Counted from the stretch's first letter, positions 27,611-40,890 are shown. The stretch: 64,000 nucleotides of DNA from Strongylocentrotus droebachiensis (GCA_035222895.1 JAVYIG010009864.1:1-64000), one strand, 5' to 3'. Program-made: numbers and translations. The notes: a model not told the origin generated them from the sequence alone.

Positions 27611-29995
27611 GAGAATCCCCTCTCCCCGCTGCCCTCATTTAGCGCCACTTCTATCATTTCGTGAAATATATTAGAAAAAAGAAAAAAAACTGGGCCAAGA
27701 GTTTTTTGCCAAATGTTTATGCAGCCCGTTATATCTGTGTGCAGTAATTTTGTGTAAGCGTGATAACACTGGCCTTACAGCGATCATTATATGATTTAAC
27801 GGTCTCCAAATGAAAACAAATGTATAAATGTATAAAATTAATGTAGTCAAGTATTCACATTTATTAATTTCTGTATTGCAATTAAAACTTGAGGATGGAT
27901 TGTCACTTTTTCACGTATTTCATGAATTACATTATAATAGATATCGTATATGTTATCTTGTTTAGGATGGTGGACCTGGTGTGTTTGCATTTTTCACTTC
28001 TGTTTTATGTCTTTCTGAGTTTTGTCGTATTTCTTTCGCCAGGATTGTTTGCATCAGAGCAGAATTAATTAATACCCGAATTTGCACATGCTTACACGCT
28101 CCAAATAGTTTTCCATTGTAATTTTACTCTTTAGATTATATTTGACAAACATGTTTTTGAGCTTCCAATCACCCACCCACGCTCCTCATGTTACTATCAA
28201 TGATAATAATTTCTTCATTGTAAAACCTACCAGCGTGAATATCTTACAAATGATTTCAATCAAGGTACGTTTCCTTTCAGAATGTTCCTTTCAAATGTGT
28301 TTTTCATTTACCCTTGTTCAAAGCCCAGCCGTATGAAATATCTTATTCACCAAAGTACTATGACATGATAAATAGTGTGTACCAGTCCATATGTCATGAA
28401 TATCATGGGTCGTGCTTTGTGTGGTTTACAGACAAAGTCACTCTTCTGTCTCTCCCCTCCCCTAATCTCTCTCTCTCTCTCTCTCTCTCGCTCTCTCTCT
28501 CTCTTCCTTTCCTCCCCTCTCCCTCTCTTTTTTTCTCTCTCTCTCTCTTTGTCTCTTGTGTTGAAAAGTCCAGGGTCCATGAGTAAACCCATATTCTTTT
28601 TTTAATTTATAGAAAATTCGTTTGGCTGTGAGGGGCTGTGAGTAAGGTATCTTGTAGAATCGTCAAATGTCGGGTAATGGTATTGTCTTCAACTTCACAT
28701 AGCGAGCCTCACTTCTATATGATGTAGTAATGACATAATTATTTAATTGGTTATAGTGATTTTAAAGAATATTGATATAATCCCTCTTGCACGTCAACAT
28801 GGACAATCAGACAATGTCGTTCATACCGATGATCTACAATTACAACAATATTAAGTTGATTCATTCTCCTGATACTAGTCAAGGAAGCAATTGCCCACAA
28901 TATCACTGGCAGACTAAAATATAATCATGAGTCTTGCAGGAGTTTCCATCTTGAAAAGAATGTCAGAATTCGCTGATAGTTCGCTTGGTGTGTTTGGATC
29001 AGCAAACATGAAGTATTTTTCGTATAAATTCACACGCACCCTCCCACACATTCTCCTTTTTTGTAATTTTGTACAAACAATACGTATAATTCTTCAAAAT
29101 CTAATTCTTTTTCATCATAATACCATAATTGAGTTAACTTAATACGTGTACAATTCATGAATTTAACTTTTTAAAAAATGAATCAGTTATGACTTATAAA
29201 ACAAATTATAACCCCTTTGCTTACTACCCAACCCCAAACAAAGCACCATCCCAACACATGCAAAAAGGAATATAACTCATAGCCACCATGACTGGAGACA
29301 AAAATGACAAAGTAGAAACAGAGTAGGGCTAGGCCTACATTACTTCTCGATATTTGTATTATATGCTTCATTCGAATTTCATGACTGTTTCTTCAAACAT
29401 TGTTGGGCAATTAACGTTGAGTTGTAGTTCCCAATTTCAGTATTAATTTCCTTAGATTTAGATATTAAATAAACACATGTATAACAATTAGAAAACGAAG
29501 ATAAAAATTCGAAACATAAACAAATACCAACTGGGAAACCAAAGATTTTGAATTATCTAGATTCGCTAGTTTACTAGATTTCAACGACTGAATTGTGGGA
29601 AGAGTATTCACAGATGCAATATGGCACTGGTTTTTTTTAACTATGACCAAATAGCTTAATGACCCTTTGACAGCCTGAAACTGTACAAAGATAAAGAATT
29701 ATAAATCAGTTACAACCTTTTCTTGTAGCATGGACCTAGGTTAACCTCCCATAGCTTAACGAAACATTTTCAGCGTTGCTTTATGTGCATGAGGTATCCC
29801 TGAACAGCCAGTTGTTTACGGAATTTTGTAACAAAATTGACATACCTTTTTGGTTGGAGCCGAAAAAAATATATACCCACAAGCAATATGTTTTTTTTCT
29901 ATTGATGATTAATTAGCATGGGTGCATCTTAAAGAAATTTAACAGTAATCTGAATTAACTCCTGTATTTTGATGGAACAGTGCAATTGAAAATGG
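27611..29995. other. Intergenic DNA without a recognised gene
   Basis: Blocks here recur downstream of gene 2 (27890-28420 against 59930-60440, e.g. GGATGGTGGACCTGG and ACCTACCAGCGTGAATATC). A CT microsatellite occupies 28466-28560, with a homologous shorter one at 60480-60510. No convincing coding exon, tRNA or element ends. Confidence 0.6.
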
Positions 29996-32938
29996 TGTTT
30001 CGGACGTTACATTTTCCGTAAACAATGTAGGCCCTCATTTAACCAACTAGAACAATCATTTAATGAGATTGTTTATGGTTTGAATAAGCTTATTATTTAC
30101 TCCAAGTCATTAAATTAAAAGAAAATATAATTTAATTGTAGTAGCGCTTATATTAGAAATATATTCAAAATTTTAAAAAGTTGTCTCATTTTCCGTAAAC
30201 AATTTTGTAACATCCGAAACAGCTTTCAATTTGAAGAAGCAAAAAATATATGAACTGCAGGACCTATCTTTCGTAACATTTTTTAAACATTTCATGGCGA
30301 CCCACCAAAAAAAAAGAAATTTGCAATACATCATTACAAAAATATTTTATAGTTAAAACCAATTTTCCGGTTGTAACGTCCGAAACAAATGTAACGTCCG
30401 AAACAAAAAATACCAAATAAATGATGATAATCCATATTTGAGGGTATCTGGAGTGAATAAATCATTATGAAATAAGTTATTATAAGTCTTAACACAAGTC
30501 AAAACACAAATCAGGTCTTTCAAATCAAATAATTTTGTGTAAACTCAAGAAGGGTGTTTCGGACGTGTACACTATTTGATTGTTAACACATAGTTTGCAA
30601 ATATCAACTAATTTTCGATCATATGTGCAAGTTACGATTTCACAATGCACACTCCTGTTAAAAACACTATTTTTATAATTTCATTTAGATCTAAATATAA
30701 AAATATGAAGAAATATGATGCAAAAAATCAAATTTTCCGTAAAATATCTAAATTTTCTGCAAAATTGACTTATAAAACATAAATATTGAAGCAACACTTT
30801 GTGGTGCAAGGCATTGCTGGCTGCTTTAGTATATCCTTAATTGTAATTTATCAGAAAAAATCTCAATAAAAGTGACTCATAAAAATTATTCAGCCATTTT
30901 AACAGCACTTTCTGGTATGCTGTTAGCACGTTTCGGATGTTACATTAAACTGTTAACAGACATTTTCATACTTTAACTAGCTCAAATGAGGGGCAAAGAT
31001 AGATGTGAGAATAGCAAATTTCAATTTTTCAACCTCTCGTCTTGCTATTTACATTGCTGTGTGTTTGCAAATCATCAGGTTTTCATTTTTACAGAGGTTG
31101 TTCCAAATTATGTCATATAACCAAAGATTGTATGGTCAACCTAAACTATTTGGTAGGTTACAAAAGCTCAAAATCACCCACTTAAGCAATACCCAGTGTA
31201 CATGTACATGACACGGGTATGATACAGGTATATAAAGTAAAACAAAAAAATCTAAAAATTTATGGGAAATATGGATTTTCATTTGAAAATACCTTTTAAA
31301 AAGGGCACTCAGTACACGTAACTAATCTGTGTAGAAAGTACATACATGTATAAAAGAAAAGGGAATTAACAGTAATACCTTATTTTATGATCCTAAACAT
31401 ATACATGTAGTATCTTCCTCAAATCAAATGTATGCATACATACAAAATACATAAGCTAGTGTAGGGATTTATTTTGAACTTCTGAAACGCCCCTTCATAT
31501 CCATGATTCATCCCTTTCATATTAATAGGTCATCCCGCATTCACACTAACCCTTTTCATCCACCATCCTTTCATCTGTCTATCTCTCTCTCTCATTGGTT
31601 TCAATTTTCACCTCATGCAGTCAAGCCTATATAGTATAATTTACATATACTATGAATATTCAATATATACCCTTTGTTTATGTTTGAATATTCAAGATAC
31701 TTTGTGATGTTGATTTATACTTGTATGGGACTATATGAATATGTATTTATTTATTCTACTTTGCATGGAATGTATGTGGAATGCTACATAGAATGCTGTA
31801 ATGCTTTTACACATTAAAACCTGGTCAGTTAGCCAGACTTAGTTATCAATCCTACAACATGTCTGCTGGGCTGCCTCTGTGTTAAGAGTGCTAGGAATTA
31901 TCTGTTAGAACCGCAACCCTACACTAGTGTGAAATATAAATGGGCTGTCCGTTTTTGTTTTTTTTCCTCTACGAAATGTCAAAGTTGGGGGTGCGGCGCT
32001 GCGGCCTTATCGCCGGCAAATACGGTACATGTTTAACCTACACTGTATATTGTTTGTCACCTGTGACATAGTCACAGCAAGAGTTAAGATCTATCAACCA
32101 ACCAACCAATCAATCCATCCATTCATCAATCGGTCATCAATTAAATAAATAAATAAATACTTATTTAAGAGCATTACAAAATGTTGTCGTTTGAAACAGC
32201 CTCCTAATACAAATAGTGGTAAAGGATGATTGTTACTACAGTAGTATTATAACCTAACACATACACAATTTCAAAATACATCTAAAATATCTCATTCTCG
32301 AGATGTACATAAATTAGGATTCACTTATTTCTTATTACCGTACTTACATGACCGGGGGTACTTTTTTTATAGTTTTTTTTTTTTTTAAAGATTTGTCAAT
32401 GTTTTGCTTACATACATGTATGTGTTAGTGATATTATTGAATGACACACTATATAGTTGAAGACAAAGAACATTAGCAAGCTGATTAAACATCTATATTG
32501 TAGAGTTTGTAGAAATTGATGATCTCATTGAAATGTTAACATCGTGTAACATCCGAAACAAACCATAGTATACATTTCACACTGTTGTTCATAACATGCA
32601 ATAAAGAGTATGTTTCTAAGTGAATTTTCTAAGGAGTTTTGATGACTACAATTGCTATTAGCTTCATATTTCACTCTGTTAGATCACATAAGCATCTTTA
32701 ACTACCGGTACACGTTCTTGAAATGAATAATATACCTTACATAAATTGAGTGGTCGATGAAGACAAACTTGGTATACATGTATGTGCTAAACTAATTAAA
32801 ACTGCACAATTGTTTTCCATAAATGTTACAGAAGTATTTTTCTGCAAACAATTAATGTAACTGAGGTCAATAATACCTAAAGAAAAGCAATTAACTTGAA
32901 TAAAGTTATAATGGTAACAGTGTGTAACGTCCGAAACA
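29996..32938. repeat. Dispersed 16-nt word TGTTTCGGACGTTACA, eight copies in both orientations
   Basis: Copies at 29996-30011 (+), 30206-30221 (-), 30372-30387 (-), 30390-30405 (-), 30555-30571 (+, one extra base), 30929-30944 (+), 32545-32560 (-) and 32923-32938 (-). Variation is mostly C/T at one CpG. A second word, TTTTCCGTAAACAAT, accompanies copies 1 and 2. The DNA between copies is AT-rich and otherwise not repeated. There is no open frame linking the copies. No equivalent was noticed downstream of gene 2. Function unknown; it could be a cluster of binding sites or subterminal repeats of a decayed transposon. Confidence 0.75.
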
Positions 32939-33944
32939 TCAGTGGTGTGTCATATGAAAATTATTAGGCAATGCACTGGTCCCCATTTTTTAGCATGTAT
33001 TTACCTTATATCATCAGTTGTTATAATAAAATAAGTTTGACCTAAGAAAAAAGCATTTTACCTATTGAAATAAAAACTTTTTATTGTCAAAACCCTAATT
33101 TAGAGCTATTTTCACTTTCAAGTGATACAAAATCTGTATTTTTCAAGATAGAAACTCAACAATTTGCATGAATAATCTCTGAAACATATTCTTAAAGACC
33201 CAACATATTTAAAGGTGTAGTTAATAGCAAATGAGTTTTATATCACAGTTATTAGATATGCTATAGTTCACAATAAAATTGTAAAAACTCAAAGTATTCA
33301 TATCTGGTGATTAAATAAGTAGATAGATTAAGGTCCAAAATTTGCATTTCTCAAAAATATGATTAGTCCTGATCCTAAAAATACATGTTTGAAGTAAGTA
33401 GACATAATTTCATTTTGGACCCATTTGTGGACACATTAGGTATAAGTTTAAAAAAACAGTGCCACATGGCAGTTGATACATATTGCCTCTCCTTCATCCC
33501 CGTCGTTTGTTTACAACAGTTTCCTTTCTGTCTTGGGACAGACTTAGGTTTCAACTTGTTGATTGGAATGCAAGGCTTCTATATGACCAGTCCAGATTAT
33601 GTTCGTTTATATATACATGTATATAGAAGTTGGAAAGGTTCAACTTTATTAGTAAGTGTTGTACAGTCTGTTTCATCCGAAGGTTCATCAGCAACTAAAT
33701 ACATTTTATACAAGGCAATGTATATATATAAATGTTATATTTCTTCAATCATCTATGATCTCCTCCCTTACACGCATCCGTCACCGATCACGCAACTCCC
33801 GAACATACACCCGTTGTTTACAAGGGTGAGGATGAAAGGCAAGGACTGTCTCCGTTTGAGCGATGAGGGTGTGTTATTTTTCATCACAATGCCTATCATG
33901 ACTGCAAGGGCATATCCAGGATTCTTTAAGGGGAGGTGTTTTTG
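32939..33944. other. Intergenic DNA with one long but unconvincing open frame
   Basis: A 190-codon frame runs 33385-33957 on the + strand. It has no recognisable domain, its composition is that of AT-rich non-coding DNA, and its end enters the G-rich repeat, so I do not call it a gene. Nothing else was recognised. Confidence 0.5.
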
Positions 33945-34320
33945 GCCCAACTCGTGAGAAGGAATCAGTCAGCCGGTGAATAAGCGGGGGGGGGGGGGGG
34001 GGGTAAAGGGTAAAGAGCATCCCCCCCCCCAATTCGTGAAAAAAAATTAGCGGGTAATTAGCCAACCGGTGAATAAGCGGGGAGGGGGGGGGGTAAAGGA
34101 TAAAGAGCACCTTTTCCCCAATTCGTGAGAAAATGTCTAACGGCGAATTAACCTGCCGGTGAATAAGCAGGGGGGGGGGGGAGGGGGGTAAGGAGCACTA
34201 TTTTGGTTGTTGCCAAATTCGTGAGAAAATATTTGGCGGCGGATCAGCCAGCCGATGGATAATCGGGGGGGGGGCAGGGGTTAAGGGGTTAGGAGCACTC
34301 CTTTTTCCCCTCAACATCCA
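33945..34320 (+). repeat. G-rich minisatellite, four units of about 85-95 nt
   Basis: Four imperfect units starting near 33948, 34031, 34120 and 34215. Each reads AATTCGTGAGAAAAT, then AGCCGGTGAATAAGC, a run of 8-18 G, then GTAAAGGGTAAAGAGCA. Further G runs follow at 34457-34495. The G runs could form quadruplexes. No counterpart was seen downstream of gene 2. Confidence 0.8.
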
Positions 34321-34329
34321 ACCCCCCCC

Positions 34330-36390
34330 CCCCCCCTTGAGAAAAACAAAAACAAAATTATTGTTTTCCTCTTTGTTTTGCCAGGTGGGGAGGCAATAGA
34401 TTAAACACAGATTAAGGGTGTCTTTATAAATCTAAAACACCCCCCTTTGCCAAGGGGGGGGGGGGTGGGTGTTCAAACGAAGGGGGGGGGGGGGGGCTGT
34501 TTGGTCACTCGGGGCGATTTAGCCCCCGAAATGCCCAACAGAGCCCCCCAAAATCAGAAAAGAGCCGCATCAATTTGCATAGAGTTCAATGCAAAACAAA
34601 TTTTAGAATGTTATTTTCATGCAGGCAAGCTTGAAAAGTAGCCCCCGAAAAATAAATACTATTTTTTTCCCTGCGTCCATGCATGACTGACTCACTGAGA
34701 TACATTTTCTATGGTTTGATTGGTTAACTGTAGTTGTACGTATTTTCCACTGGTTACGTTTTTGGACCTCATGATCCGTGTTGACGTGCATTAGGTACCT
34801 GCTCATTATCAACATAATACACATTCGCGCAACCTATGCTTTTCGTTTCATTTTCATAAGGGTTTTTTCGTCACTTCTACATGGAAATATGATGGAACGA
34901 AGCACATTTGTGCAAAAGGAATCCGGGAAAGACTGATTTCTAGATCATTTTCTTTGTCACACTGCATGTTGTAGCATCTGACCAAACCGGATTCATGACA
35001 CAGAGACAAACTTCCCTCTTATCTTGAGAAAGAGACATTGTAAACGCCTTTAGTACACGTTCTAGAAGAGACTTCTCGTGTCACTTGTTGCCATTTACTT
35101 GTATTTGAACTGGGTAAGATTATGTGTAAATCCTTTTAGCTCGGCTATAAATGGATTAATATTTCCGAGGAGAGGACTCTACGAATCATTCCAGGATTTA
35201 TTTCGCATATAGCAGGATCTAGGCAAACAGTGAGTATAATATATCATTTTTGATTCGTTACTTCTAAACTTTGTTGATATAAGTAACAGCCATCTATTAT
35301 AAGCTCATCGAAATAGAGTCACATATAATCCATGTATATATTGCAGAAACCCTAATCCGAAGTATATCTCATAAACAATTTGACTTCAATAATTTCATCA
35401 GCATTGTGAGAATGATGAGAAGCAGGACTATACCCTATGTATAGTAGTTTATAAACCTAACTTTAGTTAAAGGAGTAGTTTAAGGAGCCTATCCACAACA
35501 AGCTCTGCTTTTCCATAGGCTCCGCCACAATATCTCTTACGTTCAACTGAAGGACAATTTTCTGAATGATGTGTACTGGTACTGTATGTGCATTTATATT
35601 ACAATCATTTGTCAATCTGTTGTTACACACTTTGTAAAATGAGATATTGTGGAAACAAATAAATTATCTACCTATCATCTTTAAGGCACATTGACCAAGC
35701 AAGGAGGAGGGGATATACCCCTTGCGCCATAAAAGTAGGAAAACTTTGCATTTTAAGTGAACGGACACACATACATGCTCTCTCTTTTCACATATGTATT
35801 CTATCTTTCACTCCTATCTCAACTTTGTTTTCTTCTCTGCTGTACGCTATCAAGGTCGCAGGTCAGAATACCCAAAACCGTTTTAAGATGGTCTTTTAAT
35901 GCACCTCTTACAAAATATTTCATTTAAGACTTATCATGTCGTCCCTGTGTTTACTGATTAAGAGTATTGTAATCTATAAAGAGCAGTTCAAAGTCTCTTG
36001 AAAAAAAGATAACAATTGATGGCTTCTGTTCTAATTAGTGAAAAAGATTTCCCCTCCTCCCCTTATATATCTTTAACCCTCATTTCCCTTCTTATTCCAA
36101 TATTTGCAATATCTCTGCTAATTACACACAACCATCGCCATCATCCTTGTAGCTTCCATTTTTAACCGTTTCCCGTTTCCCTCTATCCCCATCTCCATTA
36201 TATTAAAAAACGAGTGTTATCATCAAATCATTATAATCAGCTTCAATGCAACTGAGTTATATTTTTTTAAAGATAAATAAAGAAGCATCACAGAGTAAAA
36301 AATTTGAATGAAGTAGCACTACACCTAACAAATACAATTGCAGATAATGAGCAAGAGAGATTGGACCAATGATCATTTCCCTCCCCCATT
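34330..36390. other. Intergenic DNA, partly duplicated downstream of gene 2
   Basis: Blocks at 34670-35260 match 62950-63540 (TGGAACGAAGC, CACTGCATGTT, TAGATCATTTT, TATTTCGCATATAGCAGGATCTAGGCAAACAGTGAGTATAA). No gene recognised. Confidence 0.55.
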
Positions 36391-36392
36391 AT

Positions 36393-36820
36393 AATTCAAT
36401 TCAATTCAATTCATTTTATTCATTTCCATTTTCAATAAAAAACAATACAAAGGTATATACAATGATAAGCATTTGCAATATATAAGAAAATGAAAATAGG
36501 GAACTAAAATATAAGGCCAAATGGCCTTGTGGAGGCATAGTTCCCCGAACAGTAGTTAAGAGATTTACATATACAAACAAAATTAAAAAAGAAACATACA
36601 TGATAAAACATGACAGGGACAACGTTCATGGCAGGTAATACAAATGGAAATAATCATTACAAAATCATAGGTTCGAAAACAGTTATAGGTAATGCTGTGT
36701 AATATGAATATGGGTACAAGAATTAATAAAGCTTGCCGACTGTTTTGTTGTTGTTTTGTATTGCCGAAATTGCTGAACCTGATATACAACATATGTTTTA
36801 ACAATCAAAAAGACTTTGGG
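36393..36820 (-). mobile_element. LINE 3' end with (TTGAA)n tail, minus strand
   Basis: On the minus strand the block around GGGAACTATGCCTCCACAAG and GCCATTTGGCCTTATATTTT is followed by AATGAATAAAATGAATTG and four or five TTGAA units at 36393-36415. This is the arrangement of a CR1/RTE-type LINE 3' end. No ORF2 remnant was recognised. Confidence 0.5.
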
Positions 36821-38321
36821 AAATTAACCTAAGGCAAATTCAATATCCTTGTCCATCAACTTTTAAATTTGTTGACAACATGGCAATGACGTATTTTGGA
36901 GCGTGAACATGATTTCTATGAGGTGCCAATGACAAATGGGTGAGCAGTGAGTTTTAATGTTTTGGATTTTGAACATTGGCCTATCTATAACGACCAAATT
37001 ATGATTTTAGTGTCTCAAAATGAACACAGCTTCTTATTCTCTACATAGTCACAGCATCATTATAGTTGATTATCTACTTCTGGTCTCGACATGAACTTAC
37101 TAAGGGGACATCATATTGGGTTCGGATGTGTCACTCTATCGCTAACATTGTGGTTCGGTATTTATGTTTTAGTGTTTAACCTATGGTGAAGAGGACCTGC
37201 TTTATATCAAGAAATAAATAAACATAATCTCTAATCTACTACTGTAACATTGGAATGGGAGAGCGTGAAAAATCATTTAATTTTCATCAAAAGCGTCATT
37301 AACAGGAGACTAGTTAGTTGAATCACTTTTTGGTTCTGTTAGGCATGTCTGATTCTTCTTGTGTACTTTTCTTTTACCCAGCCATGTTTGCATCGGAGCA
37401 GAACGGCGAAATATGCTCAAATATTAACATGCATGGATTTCAAATTTCCCCAGTTTCCATTGACTTTTTACTCTTTAGAATCTGTACCGCTAACATGTTT
37501 TTGAACTCGATATCACCAATGCACTCAAGGTTCTTTTTTGTTGTAAAACTGGTGTGCATGACCGGAATAACAAATGATTTCATTCAAAGTGTCTTTTCTA
37601 TTACTCTCGAAATTTTGTCAATCCTTTTATTAGGAAGATTGTAATCCCTTTGCTACCATGCAGAAGCTAAGCAGTATTATAGAATATTTTATTTACCTAC
37701 TTCATTGAGCATTTCAGCAGCAGACATTTTGTATTCTGTGCGTGTGGTCGTGTGCGTGTGCGTGTGTGTGTTCGTCATTGAATTTTTATTAGCGAGTTTT
37801 CGCTCACCGACGGACAGACATTCTACAACGCGGGAGCACCGTACCATTAAAAGCAATACAATACCACAGAGGGTATAAGTGAAAGATAGGCTCTTGGAAT
37901 GTTCCTAAAAAATTCCCCAAATGAAACACATGTTAAGAGATGATAGGCAGCCTGATAAATATTATTGCCTTGACACTAAGAATAGGTTAACCTATATTCT
38001 GTATGTGCTTTTAGAACAGAAAGAGGACTCAATGTTCGTACATTGTATAATAATAGGCCGGGCTGTCAGAAATAAATATTTTTTAATGTAATTAGGAGCA
38101 AGATTAACTATCATTTTATTTTTTTATCATTATATACTCCATAGAGTTGGGACAAATTTGTTGTTTTTGCCTCTTTTCATGAAATGATTGTGACAATATG
38201 CTGTGTTTTTGATAGACAAAGTGTTTATATTCTTAGAACTTCAGATCTTAGCCATGATCTTATAGATGACGTTGAGTTCTGGTCTATGCAATTGCATTGT
38301 GAAAGAAACGATGTGGAATCG

Positions 38322-38875
38322 ACCAGAAAAGGTTGATCATCTAGCATATAAGAGTTTGTGTGTATTGCAAGGTTCTGGAATCATCAAAATGATAAGAAAT
38401 TTGGCCAAGTCTTCATAAAGTTAGAATCACTGTACACAGAAAGATGTATATGAGACTACACACACGTGCGCGATACGTGCATTTGTATCTCTCAACAGCG
38501 GCGAGAAATACACTAATTTACTAAATATATAAATTAGTAGGTGGTTTCCCGTCAACATTTTTTTCATCATGTATTATTCAAAACATATTCTTTCACATGA
38601 TTGGTAATAAGAGCTTCCATTTTATTTTTTTTAAATTGGGGCGTTTCCAATACTGGTCTTTACCTTTAAAACAACCAAGCTACTGTGTGATTCTGTGTAC
38701 AGTGTTTTTAACTTTACCAAGACTTACCAAGACATTTTGATGATTCCAGAAAAGGTTGATCATCTAGCATATAAGAGTTTGTGTGTATTGCAAGGTTCTG
38801 GAATCATCAAAATGATAGGAAATTTGGAAGTTACAAACACTGTACACAGAAAAATGCATATGGGACTACACGAAC
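38322..38875. repeat. Direct duplication flanking a MITE family B copy
   Basis: A roughly 95-nt block beginning CCAGAAAAGGTTGATCATCT is present at 38322-38415 and again at 38746-38838, each followed after a short gap by CACTGTACACAGAAA and ATATG-GACTACAC. The block can fold, since it starts GATTCCAGAA and ends TTCTGGAATC. Between the copies lies 38429-38666, matching the reverse complement of 63787-64000, starting (complemented) AAGGTAAAGACCAGTATTGG next to a TA. Confidence 0.7.
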
Positions 38876-39063
38876 ACGTGGCGTAAAAATCCTACCCTGG
38901 AGTTTTACGATGTTACATGACATATTTAGAATATGAAGGCATTTGAAGAGCCATGCTTTTCAAGATTTCTGGTCGATTTCACACCGTTTCTTTCACAATG
39001 CAATGGCTTTAATTCATGGTTCATTTTACATATAGCAGGATTAAGTAATCAATGAGTATAATA

Positions 39064-39691
39064 CCGTGTGAGTCAAAAAAAAGTTCACACCTTGAAAATT
39101 GCTAATTATTTTTCAAATCATCTTTGAACAGTAAATTATTATACATCTTATGAAAGAGTGTTTTATCCCAAATCATTTGGTATCATTTTTGTGTGGTATG
39201 TGTTCACGCTTGGATTAACAGGAGGCATTGTTTGCGAGAGTGCAAACATCGACTTGCGCCACAGTGATGCCTACAGTATGTATTATGTTGGGATTAGCGG
39301 AGTGAGGGAATGAATTGAATGTGTAAAATGAAATTCATTGCCTATGCTTTATTGCAGAAGCAAAGTCACACACACACACACGCACATATCTTCGTTGATA
39401 TTTGATATTCGATATTTGATATGTGTGGCATAATTAATGTTGTTATTGATGTTATTTGGATCTGCAAAGACCGAATTAAAACCCAAATCCCAATTGTTTT
39501 ATTTAAACATCACATAAGCAACTTAGGCGCAAGTCTATTTTTGCACTCTCGCAAACAATGCCTCATGTTCCTCCAAGTGTGAACATATACCACACAATAA
39601 TTTCATAAGATGTATAATAATTTACTGTTCATAGATGATTTTTTAAATAATAAGCAAATTTCTAGGTGTAAACTTTTTTTGACTAACACTG
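39064..39691. mobile_element. Long-TIR mariner-like MITE
   Basis: 628-bp element with arms of roughly 170-200 bp in inverted orientation: left CCGTGTGAGTCAAAAAAAAG, right (complemented) CAGTGTTAGTCAAAAAAAGT. Flanked by TA at 39062-39063 and 39692-39693. The arms share GAGGCATTGTTTGCGAGAGT and AGTAAATTATTATACATCTT. TA duplication and the ends fit a mariner-type foldback element. No transposase; a (CA)n tract is in the middle. Confidence 0.8.
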
Positions 39692-40732
39692 TATATCATT
39701 TTTAACACGTTACCTGTAAGGTTTTGTTGATCGGAGCAATAGTCACCTACAAAGAATAAAAGCTCATGGTAATAGAATGACATACAACTTTAAGAAACCC
39801 TGATCCTGACTAACTTTCGTAATTAATTTCGATAAATCTTATCATTAATGGGAGAGTGATACAATTTAGTAACATACCTTAACAAGTGCAAGGTATTTGG
39901 CTTTGGTGTGATACGACACATCACAAGCTCCCTAAAAACAATTTAAATCGATTCATGTCAACTTGTTTTTATCGAGATAATTATAGACCGTTTGGGTTGT
40001 TTTCATATTTGTAGAATAAATGTTTTTCTTCTGTAAATACATTTCAATATATATTTTAATATCCAATGAAGTCTGGAGCATTTTTTATGATTCAACGATT
40101 ATGCAAATTAGAATAACAGAATTATAATAAAGCATTTTAAAAAAAATTGTCAAATGAGTAGTTTACATCATCCTTGTCATATATTTTGGACCAGTCGACC
40201 GAGTCGAGTGTATATAAGGTCCGCATATCCATACAATTAAATGAAATAGCACATCCTATTCTAATACATGCACATAATTATCATTGGTAAAATGTGTCGT
40301 CCTAGTATATAGTCTAACAGTGCACATGAGCAACAAAACAAATGAATACATAAGAACATTAAGGAATATTTATGTCTCGTAAGTCTAGCAGACCCTCAAA
40401 CAAATTTACAAGATGGCACACAACACCGACGTTGTCGGCCATGTAGACTGTAGCCTTGAAAGTACGGAACATTGAAAGAGGTCGTTTTTGTCAATGTTTT
40501 TATTTAATATTTTTTGTTATTTTCGTTTTAAAGTTTATTTAAGTCTAACGATGTCAAGGGCTTTTGCTCGTTTCAAGATTTTACCCGAACACAAACAATC
40601 TTGTGTGTAAATGTAGGAATTTTATTACGTTTTATATTGATACCAAGAATCAGTTTCACGAATGAAAAATTATATGTAAAATATACATGAGTTTCCTCTA
40701 AAACCCTAACGTATCTTTTCATTATTCGTTTA

Positions 40733-40890
40733 AAGGGAGTGTGTCTTAACAAATACTGGTTAACGCCGTCTACGCTTCGGTTTCGCATTATGTTGCACGT
40801 ACGCGAATGCTGCGGTCGCGTCGTCCGTAGCCGTATTATACCCGATTGGCCACGTGAAAAACACATAGTAACATAATGACACACTCCCTT
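40733..40890. mobile_element. Short MITE (158 bp) with TA target
   Basis: Terminal inverted repeats AAGGGAGTGTGTC with TA on both sides (40731-40732 and 40891-40892). The left end and the following CAAATACTGGTTAACGCCGT are repeated at 51070-51120 in gene 2 intron 7. GC-rich centre with CGTACGCG words. Confidence 0.75.

Noticed and set aside
33385-33957. 190-codon open frame in the intergenic region
   Set aside because: No domain pattern, AT-rich non-coding composition, runs into the G-rich minisatellite, and no counterpart beside gene 2.
36416-36804. Minus-strand open frames with hydrophobic residues suggesting a membrane protein
   Set aside because: They overlap the LINE 3' end with its TTGAA tail; hydrophobicity follows from T-rich DNA.
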